Source: Legionellales bacterium | GTDB taxonomy: Bacteria > Pseudomonadota > Gammaproteobacteria > JAHCLG01 | Reading direction: 5' to 3' | DNA length: 64,000 bases | Assembly (NCBI GenBank): GCA_026125385.1 | Contig: JAHCLG010000001.1 | Coordinates: 124,001 to 188,000, forward strand | Shown here: positions 16,943 to 25,683 of the stretch, piece by piece | Position numbering within the stretch: position 1 is the first letter of the stretch | Layout of the letters: every line of letters starts with the position of its first letter | Notes under the pieces: model-generated | The model's database searches: none | What the model was told of the DNA's origin: nothing | What the model saw: only the letters and a program-made list of their open reading frames with translations | Position numbers and translations under genes: made by a program

Positions 16943-18502
16943 ATGAGTGTGACAGGTTATTTGGCCTTATACACCACATTAATCGGTTGGCAACAATACC
17001 AAAACTTATGGATATTAATGGTGGGCACCGGATTGGTGTTTATTCCCTTTATTGGTATTGTGATGAAATGTTTTTTAGAGCCTTTTGAATCGCAAGAACC
17101 GAAAAGTGCGGCGGTTATTGCATTGCGACGACTCATGATACAGATTGTAGGCGCACTATTAGTGATTGAGTTTTGTTGTGTGCCCACCGTGCCACTTGAT
17201 CCAAAGGTATTACACTATGAACCAGCATGTGTCGCCAGCGCTCAAGTTGCGACACCTGGTCATACTGGCACGACCTATGATAATCAATTTAAGGCAGCCA
17301 CCGGTGTTAAAGTACCCGTTATCTGGTATTTAGTCATGGCGATTTCCAATGGGTTTACGCATGCGGCCACGGAAGGATTAAGTTGTTCGCCTATTAACTA
17401 CCGCGAACTACAAACACAGTTAGATGTAACGCATATCACTAACCCTCAAGTTAAAAAAGAAACGATTGCATTTTATAATGATTGTTATGTGCCGGCTTAC
17501 AGCAAATATATGTCCGGTGACTTGACGACGTCACAAAAAGCAGATATTCAACAGTATCAAAATCAATATGGAAAAAATGATTTAGGCTGGATTGGATCGC
17601 AAGCTTTTTTACACACCCCTGGTTTTTATGATTCATTGTCAGCGCAAGAACCGATTCCAGGGTTTTTATTTGATTCAACACGTGATCAATTTGAAGGACA
17701 AGTGGGTAATCATTCTCAGTGGGGAGAGCCAAATTGCCAAGCTTGGTGGACGGATTCACAAAATGGCTTGCAGGCCAATTTAGAAAAAGCCTTACCCACT
17801 GATTTTCTGACTAAGATTACCCATATTGGGGATAATCCAAAAGAACTTGCTGATCTTGGCATTCGAAATTTAATACAACATTCTTTCGATCCTGGCATGA
17901 CCTTTGGTGAGATTTCGAGAGGTTATGAATCATTAGATGATCAGATACACGGTAATTGGATGAGTGATTATATCGGTTCGAGTATTGGTATTGGTATGGA
18001 GCAAATGACTTACTATCCAAAACTTACTTTACTGATTAATTCGCTCCCTGTGATTCAAGCACTATTACTCATGTCGATTTATGCCTTACTAGCATTGGTA
18101 ATACCGTTCTCAAATTATCGACTGCATTTTATCATCACAGGTGCAGCCGTTATTTTTGCCATTACATTTTGGAGTTATTTATGGCATTTAGTGTTGTATG
18201 TTGATAATTCGTTAATTGCTTCTCTCTATCCACAAGGTGGTGGATCAATAGCATTAGAACAGTGGTTGCATAATAACGGCGGATTAAATAAAACGCTGGT
18301 CGATTTTATAATTGGTACGCTTTATATTGCTTTACCTATGCTATTTCTAATTTTAATGTCGTGGGCAGGATTAAAGGTAAGCAACGCAATTATGGGCACT
18401 TTATCAGGCACTCAACAAGTCAGCGAATCTGCTGGGAAAGAAGCTGGCAATTTAGGGAAAAAGGCGCTTGATATCGTGATTTCAAAGATAAATAAACTTT
18501 AG
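16943..18502 (+). CDS. traG: Conjugal transfer protein TraG, N-terminal-domain type
   Basis: A polytopic inner-membrane protein matching TraG_N. The N terminus begins with a Tyr-Leu-Ala-Leu-Tyr-Thr-Thr-Leu-Ile-Gly-Trp-Gln-Gln-Tyr stretch, then a membrane helix (about 24-43), the Pro-Phe-Glu-Ser-Gln-Glu motif with a second helix, and a long periplasmic loop with several Cys (about 75-345). Further helices lie around 355-380, 393-420 and 455-480. The protein ends after the membrane region with a Gly/Ser/Lys tail. Standard for GI-type ICEs, where TraG of about 500 aa lacks the large C-terminal domain of F TraG. It supports mating-pair stabilisation. Confidence 0.9.
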   Translation: MSVTGYLALYTTLIGWQQYQNLWILMVGTGLVFIPFIGIVMKCFLEPFESQEPKSAAVIALRRLMIQIVGALLVIEFCCVPTVPLDPKVLHYEPACVASAQVATPGHTGTTYDNQFKAATGVKVPVIWYLVMAISNGFTHAATEGLSCSPINYRELQTQLDVTHITNPQVKKETIAFYNDCYVPAYSKYMSGDLTTSQKADIQQYQNQYGKNDLGWIGSQAFLHTPGFYDSLSAQEPIPGFLFDSTRDQFEGQVGNHSQWGEPNCQAWWTDSQNGLQANLEKALPTDFLTKITHIGDNPKELADLGIRNLIQHSFDPGMTFGEISRGYESLDDQIHGNWMSDYIGSSIGIGMEQMTYYPKLTLLINSLPVIQALLLMSIYALLALVIPFSNYRLHFIITGAAVIFAITFWSYLWHLVLYVDNSLIASLYPQGGGSIALEQWLHNNGGLNKTLVDFIIGTLYIALPMLFLILMSWAGLKVSNAIMGTLSGTQQVSESAGKEAGNLGKKALDIVISKINKL

Positions 18503-19023
18503 AATTTATAATTAATATCATCGTAAGGCGCATATTCACCTTCGCTGTTTATGTGATGATGTACTGATTTTTTGCATTCTCCTTCTCTCCGGTCATCTTC
18601 GTATTTTTCATTCGCATATTTAGAGTATGCGCCAGTAATAATATGTAAGATGGCTGGAGAAATTAGCGCTATAAAATGTAAAATTGGCCTTAATCCTTTT
18701 CCTGCTATTTTTAACAAAGTCACTAATAAATTATTACCTTGCATTAAGTGACGTATCAATGTGATGCCAAGCAGAATCAGACTAGGAATCAATAATAACT
18801 TGCTAAACGCAAGCAAATTAACACGAATAGCAGGTGTCATCACGTGAACGGTAATTAATGCAAGCAACCAACCTATGAGTGTAATCATACAGAAAACCAA
18901 TGTTAATTTAACACGAGCAGGTAATCGTACTTTTAATTTTAAAGGTAATAATGCTAAGCCGTTAATGACTAGCAGAATCCAAACAAACGGTGAAATAAAG
19001 GGTAGCCATTCAACGGCACTCAT
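18499..19023 (-). CDS. Multi-spanning membrane protein, opposite orientation
   Basis: A 174-residue protein with about five hydrophobic segments (roughly 9-27, 40-62, 70-88, 92-110 and 117-133) and a hydrophilic, Lys/Glu/His/Tyr-rich tail of about 40 residues. AGGA lies about 10 nt before its ATG. It is the only minus-strand gene inside the transfer cluster; its 3' end overlaps the end of traG by 4 nt tail-to-tail, and it is divergent from the next small membrane gene. I do not recognise a family. A small membrane gene often follows traG in related ICEs, but this does not look like DUF3742. An entry-exclusion or regulatory membrane role is only a guess. Confidence 0.65.
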   Translation of the reverse strand: MSAVEWLPFISPFVWILLVINGLALLPLKLKVRLPARVKLTLVFCMITLIGWLLALITVHVMTPAIRVNLLAFSKLLLIPSLILLGITLIRHLMQGNNLLVTLLKIAGKGLRPILHFIALISPAILHIITGAYSKYANEKYEDDRREGECKKSVHHHINSEGEYAPYDDINYKF

Positions 19024-19068
19024 GGTTGTTATGTCCTGGTATTCATTATGTTGATAGAGGTTAGGTTC

Positions 19069-19404
19069 ATGAAAACATTACTCCGATTATTGCTTATTGT
19101 ATTAATTTTCGCTGCGGGATTATTCCTAATCAGCCACTACTTAATGGAGCTTAACTCTGCTAAAACGCTATCGCAAGTCATTCAACAGTATCACCTCGTA
19201 TTTACTATATGGCGTTATGGGCTATACGCATTAGTGCTTATATTGTGGCCATATTTTATCGAAAAAGTGGGTGTTAGGCAAAAATGGCACGCACAAACAA
19301 TCGTTTATTTATCTAATCAACGCCTTAAATTATTAGGATTATTTGTATTTATTGAGGCATATTTTGTTTACAACCTTCTTGGTCATTTATTCAGTTGGCT
19401 ATAA
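19069..19404 (+). CDS. Small membrane protein, unrecognised
   Basis: A 111-residue protein with three hydrophobic segments (about 5-24, 47-66 and 84-108) and short charged loops. The start at ATG 19069 is supported by GAGG about 9 nt upstream; an in-frame upstream codon at 19048 would sit before that site. It is divergently transcribed from the minus-strand membrane gene, with only 45 nt between the starts, so the two may share a regulatory region. It lies 25 nt before topB. No function can be assigned. Confidence 0.65.
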   Translation: MKTLLRLLLIVLIFAAGLFLISHYLMELNSAKTLSQVIQQYHLVFTIWRYGLYALVLILWPYFIEKVGVRQKWHAQTIVYLSNQRLKLLGLFVFIEAYFVYNLLGHLFSWL

Positions 19405-19429
19405 AAAATTATTCATCGATGAGGGTATT

Positions 19430-21427
19430 ATGATTTTATTCATTTGTGAAAAACCATCACAGGCACGGGATATTGCACGCCAGTTAAAAGCCACTGAACG
19501 TAAAGATGGCTACTTGCAAGGTAATGGTACTATTATCACCTGGTGTGTTGGGCATTTACTCGAATTAGCGCCACCAGAATATTATCGACCTGATATTAAG
19601 CCTTGGCGCATTGAGAAATTACCCGTAATTCCAAGCGAATGGAAAATGCTGGTATCAGCAAAAACCAAAAAACAATTTAACATCATCAAACAATTATTAA
19701 AAAATGCCCATCATGTGGTAATCGCAAGTGATCCTGATCGCGAAGGCGAATGCATCGTGAGAGAAATACTGGATGAATGCAATTATACAGGAAAAATAGA
19801 ACGTTTATGGTTAAACGCACTTGACGACATTTCAATTCAAAAAGCATTAAAAAATATCCGGCCAGGCAAAGACAGTGAAAATCTGTATTACGCCGCACAG
19901 GCCCGATCGCGCAGTGATTACGCTATTGGCATGAATCTCACCATGGGTGCCAGTGCTTTATACGGTGTAAATAGTGTGTTATCCATCGGACGTGTTCAAA
20001 CACCGACACTAAAAATCGTGGTGGATCGAGATCGAGCGATTGAAGCATTTAAACCACAAGATTACTTTGTTTTGAAAGCGCTGTTCTCAGGTGATGAGGA
20101 TAAACCAATCTGGACAACCTGGAAAGCACCGGATTCAGTGCTAGATATAGAAGGACATTGCCTCGATCAGCAGCTTGTTGACAGTATTGCCGCAAAAGTG
20201 GATGAAGAGCCAGGTGTTGTTGCTTCTTTCAAAGAAAGCAAAAAGACACAAAAAGCACCGCTGTGTTTTTCATTATCGGCGTTACAAAAAAAAGCCTCCA
20301 GTGCATTCGGTTATTCGGCTAAACAAGTCTTAGCACTCGCCCAAGCCTTGTATGAAAAACACAAAGCAACTACGTATCCGAGAACCGATTGTGGTTATTT
20401 ACCCGAAGATCAATTCCATGAGGTGAGCAAAGTGTTAGAGGCTATCGCAAGCACTGATCCTACATTAAAGCCATTGTTGGCGCATTGCGATAACTCTTTT
20501 CGATCGTCGGTGTGGAATAACAAAAAAATAACCGCTCACCACGCGATTATCCCCACAATGAATGATCGCGTGGATATCAGTGCCATGTCTGAAGAAGAGT
20601 TCAATATTTATGATCTCATCAGGCGACAATATCTGGCGCAACTGATGGGTGATTATGAATATTTGCAAAGAACGGTTGAAATTCATTGCGCGGGTGAAAG
20701 CTTTGTTGCAACTGGCAATACACCCGTTACGTTAGCTTGGAAGCACGCCTTTAATGCAAAAGAACTTGCCGCTAATCATGAATCTGAAAATAATACCGTA
20801 CCTTTATTAAAAACAGGACAACACGTTGATAATCAGAAAACCGTAGTTGAAAGTAAACAAACCAAACCGCCTGCGCACTTTACGGAAGGCACACTCATTG
20901 AGGCGATGAAAACGGTAGGTAAATGGGTAGAAGATGAGCAGCTCAAAAAAACATTAAAAGATAATCAGGGCATCGGTACGGAAGCCACTCGCGCGAATAT
21001 CATTGAACTTTTATTTAAGCGGGGCTATCTTCAACGCCAATCAAAGCACGTGTTATCAACCGATAAAGGGCGCGCTTTGATTGATATCGCGCCTGACTTA
21101 GTCAAAAACCCTGTGTTAACAGCACAATGGGAACAACAATTAGAACACATTGCGGAAGGTAAAGGTCATTTGGACTCGTTTGTTCATTCGCAAGCGGCAT
21201 TGCTAAAAGAAATGTTAGAACAACTTCAAAGTGAAGGGACACGTCAAGAAGCATCACGGTTGCAACTTCAATCGGAAACTCAAAATAGCAAAGTGTATTG
21301 TTGTCCAAAGTGCTCAGCCGCCTTAAGGCGGCTAAAAAATAAAAAATCTAAATTTTTTTGGGGTTGTACTCAATACCCCAATTGTCACTTTACGACTTGG
21401 GAAAAAAATAAAAAGCCCAGCTTGTAA
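19430..21427 (+). CDS. topB: DNA topoisomerase III
   Basis: A type IA topoisomerase of about 665 residues. It starts with the TOPRIM motif Leu-Phe-Ile-Cys-Glu-Lys-Pro-Ser-Gln-Ala, and the metal-binding Ser-Asp-Pro-Asp-Arg-Glu-Gly-Glu lies near residue 100. The active-site region Thr-Thr-Tyr-Pro-Arg-Thr-Asp holds the catalytic Tyr (about residue 316). A C-terminal four-Cys zinc finger is present (Cys-Pro-Lys-Cys then Cys-Thr-Gln-Tyr-Pro-Asn-Cys). ATG 19430 follows a GAGG site, and the upstream in-frame extension is inside the previous gene and lacks homology. TopB genes are normal cargo of GI-type ICEs and help resolve DNA during replication or transfer. Confidence 0.96.
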   Translation: MILFICEKPSQARDIARQLKATERKDGYLQGNGTIITWCVGHLLELAPPEYYRPDIKPWRIEKLPVIPSEWKMLVSAKTKKQFNIIKQLLKNAHHVVIASDPDREGECIVREILDECNYTGKIERLWLNALDDISIQKALKNIRPGKDSENLYYAAQARSRSDYAIGMNLTMGASALYGVNSVLSIGRVQTPTLKIVVDRDRAIEAFKPQDYFVLKALFSGDEDKPIWTTWKAPDSVLDIEGHCLDQQLVDSIAAKVDEEPGVVASFKESKKTQKAPLCFSLSALQKKASSAFGYSAKQVLALAQALYEKHKATTYPRTDCGYLPEDQFHEVSKVLEAIASTDPTLKPLLAHCDNSFRSSVWNNKKITAHHAIIPTMNDRVDISAMSEEEFNIYDLIRRQYLAQLMGDYEYLQRTVEIHCAGESFVATGNTPVTLAWKHAFNAKELAANHESENNTVPLLKTGQHVDNQKTVVESKQTKPPAHFTEGTLIEAMKTVGKWVEDEQLKKTLKDNQGIGTEATRANIIELLFKRGYLQRQSKHVLSTDKGRALIDIAPDLVKNPVLTAQWEQQLEHIAEGKGHLDSFVHSQAALLKEMLEQLQSEGTRQEASRLQLQSETQNSKVYCCPKCSAALRRLKNKKSKFFWGCTQYPNCHFTTWEKNKKPSL

Positions 21428-21455
21428 TTGCTTTGCAGACTGTAAAGGTAATGCC

Positions 21456-22109
21456 ATGAAATCAATTTTATATAAGTTATTGCTCAGTATTTTGTGTTTA
21501 TTCAATCTGCAAATAGGGTTTGCGGCACCAATAACCGGAAATCCAACAGGTAATGTCACATTAATAGAATATTATGACTACGAATGTCCGCATTGTCGCC
21601 GGATGGAGCCCGTGATCGATAAACTACAGGAACAATACTCCAATTTAAAAATAATGCACCGAGTGACGCCATTACTGACACCGGCATCTCGTCCTGTTGC
21701 GAGTTTTGCATTGGCAAGCGAGTCGCAAGGAAAATGGCAAGCAGTGCACCAACAACTGATGACTTCATTTGCCGCGCCAACGCTAAGGGATGCAGAAATA
21801 ATCGCCAAAAATTTAAGCCTTAATATCCCAAAAATATTAGGCACCATGCAAAGCAAAAAAGTACAACAACAGATTGCTAAAAATATTCAATTAGCCAATA
21901 CGCATGCGGTTGATGGCGGCATTTATTTGCCTATTTTAGTGTTTGGTCAAAGCAATGGAGAAGGCCAGCCTATTGTACTCACGGGAGAACAACCCTATGC
22001 CTTACTGTCTGCTATTGTGCAACAATTAGGTCATGATGCTCATGTTCAATTGGTTAAAAACAAAAAACGCTCATCAGACAATAAAAAAATCGTCAGCACT
22101 TTATCCTGA
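21456..22109 (+). CDS. DsbA-family thiol-disulfide oxidoreductase
   Basis: An exported thioredoxin-fold protein of 217 residues. The signal peptide ends Ile-Gly-Phe-Ala-Ala. The active site reads Tyr-Glu-Cys-Pro-His-Cys-Arg-Arg, the CPHC typical of DsbA-like enzymes, near residue 47. The cis-Pro region is Gly-Ile-Tyr-Leu-Pro-Ile-Leu-Val-Phe (about residue 160). The C terminus has a basic tail and overlaps the TraI-like gene. The likely job is making disulfides in Cys-rich T4SS proteins such as the TraU-like PFL_4710 homologue. Confidence 0.88.
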   Translation: MKSILYKLLLSILCLFNLQIGFAAPITGNPTGNVTLIEYYDYECPHCRRMEPVIDKLQEQYSNLKIMHRVTPLLTPASRPVASFALASESQGKWQAVHQQLMTSFAAPTLRDAEIIAKNLSLNIPKILGTMQSKKVQQQIAKNIQLANTHAVDGGIYLPILVFGQSNGEGQPIVLTGEQPYALLSAIVQQLGHDAHVQLVKNKKRSSDNKKIVSTLS

Positions 22110-23289
22110 TGTGACACTGCAAAGACTCATTAAAAAAATACAATCGTTGTCCGGTGTGACACAAGGTGATTTTCAATCGCTTTATGTTAAAACCATTGAT
22201 CATTTTATTGATTATATCAGTATGCCCAATGAGCCGCTTAATACTCAAACTGCTGTAGAAGCACTCAATCGAGTGATACTGGCTTTAAAAAAACGGCAAG
22301 GTTATTTGTTACCTTTAGGCGCTGACAGTGAAATCGCTTTTCGTCAACGTGAAGAATGGACGTTTGCTGTATTTGTGGCTGCATTAGGGGATTCCATCGA
22401 TGTCATAGTCCGTTCTGCGGTGATAAAGGCGTTGTTACCACATCAAGCGTACGCTTGGCTTCATCGTAACACGCAGTTATTTTTATTATGGGAGCGCTAT
22501 TTAAAAAGTAATGTAACCAATAATGTCTTTGCTGAATTGATCAAAAATATTCATGAAGCACCTCAAATTGAGGCTAGTAAACGAGAAATTGAGGTGAAGC
22601 AAAAACTTAATTCGGCCACTGAGACGCAACAAAATGAAAATTTACAGCAACCTTTAGCAATCAAACAAGATGACGTGAGCCATGCAATAGAAAGTACACC
22701 AGTTGATTTAAACGTTGAATCTCATGTTACTTCAAACAGTAACATGACTGAGATTAAAGAAATTAAAGAAATTGATTTAACAGCGTTATCAAATTCCACG
22801 AGTAAAGCAAGCAAAACGGATAACGCAGAAAATAATGTAACAACTGTACCTGAATCTAAAATAATGAATCAACCGAATATCCCTAATTTTAAGGCAGATG
22901 ATTTTTGGCATTGGTTAAAGCGTAATATCCATAAAAAAAAGGTTACCTGGAATAAAACCACTAGTTTTATACACGGTGCTGATCTCGGCATATTGATACA
23001 AATTCCAGAAGCCATTAATGCATTTCTCAATACTAAAGAAGAAAAGCATGATACCGTACCCAATGAATTAATCCTTCAACAGCGACCTGATTTAACCAAG
23101 CAAATTAAAAAGCATGAGCAATTAATTAAAAATACCCGAGGGTCACGCATTCATGTTTATTGTGTTGGAAAATGGGAAGATCGGCAAACGGTGTCCGGTA
23201 TCGTGATTGCGCAGGAATGTTTAACGACGGATGACCAACCAATCCCCATCAATACGCAATTAACACCTGATCCACTGGATTCTGTGTAG
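22042..23289 (+). CDS. TraI_2-type relaxase relative lacking catalytic motifs
   Basis: About 415 residues with the MOBH relaxase layout. The N-terminal TraI_2-like domain is recognisable by Ala-Leu-(8)-Lys-Arg-Gln-Gly-Tyr-Leu-Leu-Pro-Leu-Gly-Ala-Asp and then Trp-Thr-Phe-Ala-Val-Phe-Val-Ala-Ala-Leu. After a Gln/Ser/Asn-rich linker, a C-terminal TraI_2_C-like domain begins Phe-Trp-His-Trp-Leu-Lys, with a Phe-Ile-His-Gly-Ala-Asp segment. The stretch that normally holds the His-rich motif and Gly-Gly-Leu is missing, and His-Asp after the Ala-Ala-Leu strand is Gly-Asp. It is shorter than typical TraI. It overlaps the DsbA-like gene by about 68 nt, with an AGG ribosome site; starts at 22033 or 22036 are possible. 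It may be an inactive or structural derivative. Confidence 0.75.
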   Translation: MFNWLKTKNAHQTIKKSSALYPDVTLQRLIKKIQSLSGVTQGDFQSLYVKTIDHFIDYISMPNEPLNTQTAVEALNRVILALKKRQGYLLPLGADSEIAFRQREEWTFAVFVAALGDSIDVIVRSAVIKALLPHQAYAWLHRNTQLFLLWERYLKSNVTNNVFAELIKNIHEAPQIEASKREIEVKQKLNSATETQQNENLQQPLAIKQDDVSHAIESTPVDLNVESHVTSNSNMTEIKEIKEIDLTALSNSTSKASKTDNAENNVTTVPESKIMNQPNIPNFKADDFWHWLKRNIHKKKVTWNKTTSFIHGADLGILIQIPEAINAFLNTKEEKHDTVPNELILQQRPDLTKQIKKHEQLIKNTRGSRIHVYCVGKWEDRQTVSGIVIAQECLTTDDQPIPINTQLTPDPLDSV

Positions 23290-23335
23290 TAAAACCTTGG
23301 GTACACGCCCAATCAAACTAATCCCAATGAGGTGA

Positions 23336-24118
23336 ATGATGTCTCACAATCAAGAAAAACCAGCAGATGTGCTACCCAGCAATGAAAATAACCCTAAAAC
23401 GGATGCAACGCATCATCATGCAACCTATAAAAAACCAGGGCGTTTAAAGGGAGAAGTCCATTTAACACTGCACACCGCCTATGCGCAAAAATTATTTTTA
23501 GGGTTTCGACCGGATAAGCGATCCATTAATTTATTACAGTTTGGTGGTCGAATGACGCAAATTTGGGATGCCGCTGAACGAGATGATCCCTATGCCGATT
23601 GGTATTTATTAAAAGTCTATGATCTTTTAATGAAATTACAGAAACAACTCAGTGGTGAAATAAAGGAGTACCAAGCTAAATTAAAGGAAGCTAATCAGTT
23701 AGTGAATTTAACGATCAATCCCTTTGAATCACAGCAACCCGTTGTCGAATCACTGTGGTTTAGAACGCAGTATGGTTATATGGCAGCAAGCTTAATAGCA
23801 CACTTTGATGAGCTTATGCGAACCATACTCACGGCTAATCGTGTCGGCATACTGTTGGATAAACCAGAGAAAGACATTCGACAAACTTGGTTAGATCAAC
23901 TGTTAGCGCTATTTCGACTGCCATTCAAATGGAAACCATTGTCGGTGACACGCGCTGACATTAAAAATAATAGTGACCAAGCGAAAATAGCGCAAGAAAA
24001 AATGGGACAATTACCGGAACCTATTTTATTACTCACCTTACGTTCACCATTTGCACCGGCTATTAAGTCGATCACTGCAAATACAGAGGAGGAAGCTAAA
24101 GCTAATAATAAGACTTAA
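23336..24118 (+). CDS. ICE protein, PFL_4669 family (TIGR03761)
   Basis: A cytosolic protein of 260 residues found in GI-type ICE backbones. After a disordered His/Asn/Pro-rich N terminus, the domain starts with Gly-Arg-Leu-Lys-Gly-Glu-Val-His-Leu-Thr-Leu-His-Thr-Ala, then Leu-Leu-Gln-Phe-Gly-Gly-Arg-Met, and the diagnostic Asp-Asp-Pro-Tyr-Ala-Asp-Trp-Tyr-Leu. A later Gln-Tyr-Gly-Tyr-Met-Ala-Ala segment is also typical. It lies between the relaxase-like gene and the SSB-like gene, the usual place, and likely takes part in DNA processing or regulation. GAGGTGA precedes the start. No catalytic motif is known to me. Confidence 0.87.
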   Translation: MMSHNQEKPADVLPSNENNPKTDATHHHATYKKPGRLKGEVHLTLHTAYAQKLFLGFRPDKRSINLLQFGGRMTQIWDAAERDDPYADWYLLKVYDLLMKLQKQLSGEIKEYQAKLKEANQLVNLTINPFESQQPVVESLWFRTQYGYMAASLIAHFDELMRTILTANRVGILLDKPEKDIRQTWLDQLLALFRLPFKWKPLSVTRADIKNNSDQAKIAQEKMGQLPEPILLLTLRSPFAPAIKSITANTEEEAKANNKT

Positions 24119-24258
24119 CGATTTTACGGTGCCGTGATCACAATCGGCCTAAAACTTTGTGATGCGTGGGTAGGCATGAAATCCCACCTGCATAATACTC
24201 ATTATGCGGTGCCAATCGTGTTTAATCGTGATTTTCACGGTTAAGCAGTTTACTTGAA

Positions 24259-24287
24259 ATTATCCTATTTTTTTAGGGTAATTTTTT
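24259..24287 (+). terminator. Intrinsic terminator after PFL_4669 gene
   Basis: Arms ATTATCCTA and TAGGGTAAT form a 9-bp stem with one G-U pair and a T-rich 6-nt loop, followed by TTTTT. It lies 7 nt before the structured leader of the SSB-like gene, so that leader is expected to begin a separate transcript or to be an attenuated continuation. The rest of the gap (24119-24258) holds a GTGGG/CCCAC and a GCATAAT/ATTATGC hairpin, the second right after the first. Confidence 0.6.
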
Positions 24288-24293
24288 AACTGA

Positions 24294-24371
24294 TCCCAAC
24301 GGGAATAATGACATTTCCCATTGGGAGAGGCTCATTGTTCTCTTTGGGTTTTTTAAACTTTAAAGGAGAAC
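24294..24371 (+). promoter_or_regulatory. SD-masking tandem-hairpin leader of the SSB-like gene
   Basis: Hairpin 1 pairs TCCCAACGGGAA (24294-24305) with TTCCCATTGGGA (24315-24326), 12 positions with one C-A mismatch. Hairpin 2 pairs GTTCTCTTT (24337-24345) with AAAGGAGAAC (24362-24371), which contains the Shine-Dalgarno AAGGAG. The left arm of hairpin 1 can also pair with the TTTGGG next to hairpin 2 (CCCAA/TTGGG). The same arrangement precedes radC and the DUF3560 gene. It is probably a translational switch; this is inference from pairing alone. Confidence 0.6.
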
Positions 24372-24375
24372 TATC

Positions 24376-24855
24376 ATGAGCTTAAAACACTTAACTCAAT
24401 ATCACTTCAGTAATGAATATGGCGTTACTGGCACTTTAGCGGCTGATCCCACTTTTGCTGACACAAAAAAGGGTGATGAATACGCTCGATTTGCTATTTA
24501 TTGTAAAGCCATTGATGCTAATGATGATAATAAAAAAAGTCATCGCAGCAAAGAGACTGATACAAATGATATTCCGCTCATTGCCTATGTGCGAGTGTTC
24601 AACGAAGACTTATTAGACGATGTTGAACAACTTAAAAAAGGGTATTTCGTTAACTTTACGTATGACGATGTCACCTGGAACTTAGGCATCGACACTAAAA
24701 CAAATGAGCTTCGAGTCAATCCAACGTTTGTGGCTAACACGCTGAGTGTGAGGCACGTCCCTGGAGAAAAGAAAGCAAGACAGTCTAATCAGAAAAGTGA
24801 AACTAATGGTGATAATGATCGTGTTCGCAATACGCGGTCTCGCCGAAAAAAGTAA
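24376..24855 (+). CDS. SSB-like OB-fold protein of ICE
   Basis: A 159-residue cytosolic protein. The first two-thirds look like a single-strand-binding OB fold: Tyr-Gly-Val-Thr-Gly-Thr-Leu-Ala-Ala-Asp-Pro-Thr-Phe, Lys-Gly-Asp-Glu-Tyr-Ala-Arg-Phe-Ala-Ile-Tyr, a loop, then Ile-Ala-Tyr-Val-Arg-Val-Phe and Gly-Tyr-Phe-Val-Asn-Phe. The tail is basic and low-complexity (Lys/Arg/Asn/Ser) and ends in an Arg-rich stretch, unlike the acidic tail of housekeeping SSB. SSB-like genes occupy this place in GI-type ICEs and probably protect single-stranded DNA during transfer. It is preceded by the structured leader described at 24294. Confidence 0.72.
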   Translation: MSLKHLTQYHFSNEYGVTGTLAADPTFADTKKGDEYARFAIYCKAIDANDDNKKSHRSKETDTNDIPLIAYVRVFNEDLLDDVEQLKKGYFVNFTYDDVTWNLGIDTKTNELRVNPTFVANTLSVRHVPGEKKARQSNQKSETNGDNDRVRNTRSRRKK

Positions 24856-24897
24856 CTTTTTTAGAGCGACTATTTGCGTTCTTAATCGAACTATGCC

Positions 24898-24932
24898 AAG
24901 CCCTTGATTGATTTTCAGTTAAGGGCTTTTTT
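24898..24932 (+). terminator. Intrinsic terminator after SSB-like gene
   Basis: Arms AAGCCCTT and AAGGGCTT (8 bp) surround a 15-nt loop and run into a T-rich tract (TTTTTTG). It lies 26 nt before the next start codon, which has a CAGGAG ribosome site. Confidence 0.7.
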
Positions 24933-24958
24933 GTTTTTACACATCAGGAGTATTCATT

Positions 24959-25549
24959 ATGTATCAAACAGCATTACAAGCACCACTTCAAACTCAAGTG
25001 ATTCCTATGCAAAAGCCACTTGGTGTGCTCACCCATGTTGAACTCAATTATCATGAAGTGCAGTGCATTGAATTGGCTTTTATAGGGTTAGCAGAGCGTA
25101 TACGAAATAACGACCTGCCTGACAATCCGGCAAAACCTAGCATGAATCATCTGAAGACTCAGTTGAATTATTTAAGGCATTGGTTGAATCAACCAGCACT
25201 TAAATCGCAATTGCGGTTAGATGGTTCCAATACAGCATTATGGCCCGTCACCAGTTCTGAGCTGGTCGATTGGCTGTTGGCTATTTGCCAGAGTTGCATT
25301 AATGAAGATGCAATTTTAATCGCTGCGGCAGATGCAAGCTGCTATGAATATGCAGAATTTTCTGAAACCTATTTAGAAAATAATGACAGCTATTCATTGG
25401 CAGATGACATGCATTATTGTCATTTTAGTGCGTTTCAACACTACTACAATGATATTGTCACCACTTGTCAAGCAACGTTGGTGGGTAAATTGACGCAGAT
25501 TCAAGCGCAAGATTACCCTTTATTTCCAACACATTCTGTAATGAACTAA
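24959..25549 (+). CDS. Unrecognised ICE protein
   Basis: A 196-residue soluble protein, acidic, with many Gln, Leu, Ala and Asn and no signal peptide. It begins with a disordered Gln/Pro-rich stretch (1-25); a helical core follows (Glu-Leu-Asn-Tyr-His-Glu-Val-Gln, Leu-Asn-Tyr-Leu-Arg-His-Trp-Leu), and then an acidic Cys/Tyr-rich region (about 118-155). No catalytic motif is recognised. It has its own ribosome site (AGGAG) and lies between two intrinsic terminators, so it may be a single-gene unit. Position suggests an accessory function in ICE maintenance; nothing more can be said. Confidence 0.65.
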   Translation: MYQTALQAPLQTQVIPMQKPLGVLTHVELNYHEVQCIELAFIGLAERIRNNDLPDNPAKPSMNHLKTQLNYLRHWLNQPALKSQLRLDGSNTALWPVTSSELVDWLLAICQSCINEDAILIAAADASCYEYAEFSETYLENNDSYSLADDMHYCHFSAFQHYYNDIVTTCQATLVGKLTQIQAQDYPLFPTHSVMN

Positions 25550-25560
25550 GCGAAACAACG

Positions 25561-25598
25561 AGAGGATATTACCTACTTAGGGTGATGTCCTCTTTTTT
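25561..25598 (+). terminator. Intrinsic terminator
   Basis: Arms AGAGGATATTACC and GGTGATGTCCTCT (13 bp, two G-U pairs) with a 7-nt loop, followed by TTTTT. It ends the transcript of the unrecognised gene at 24959 and isolates it from the radC region. Confidence 0.85.
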
Positions 25599-25683
25599 GA
25601 TTTACTACTCAATCAATGTAATGAACGACTGAGTCATAACCTGTCAGTCTTACATTGACTACTTAATGTTTATTTTACTACTG

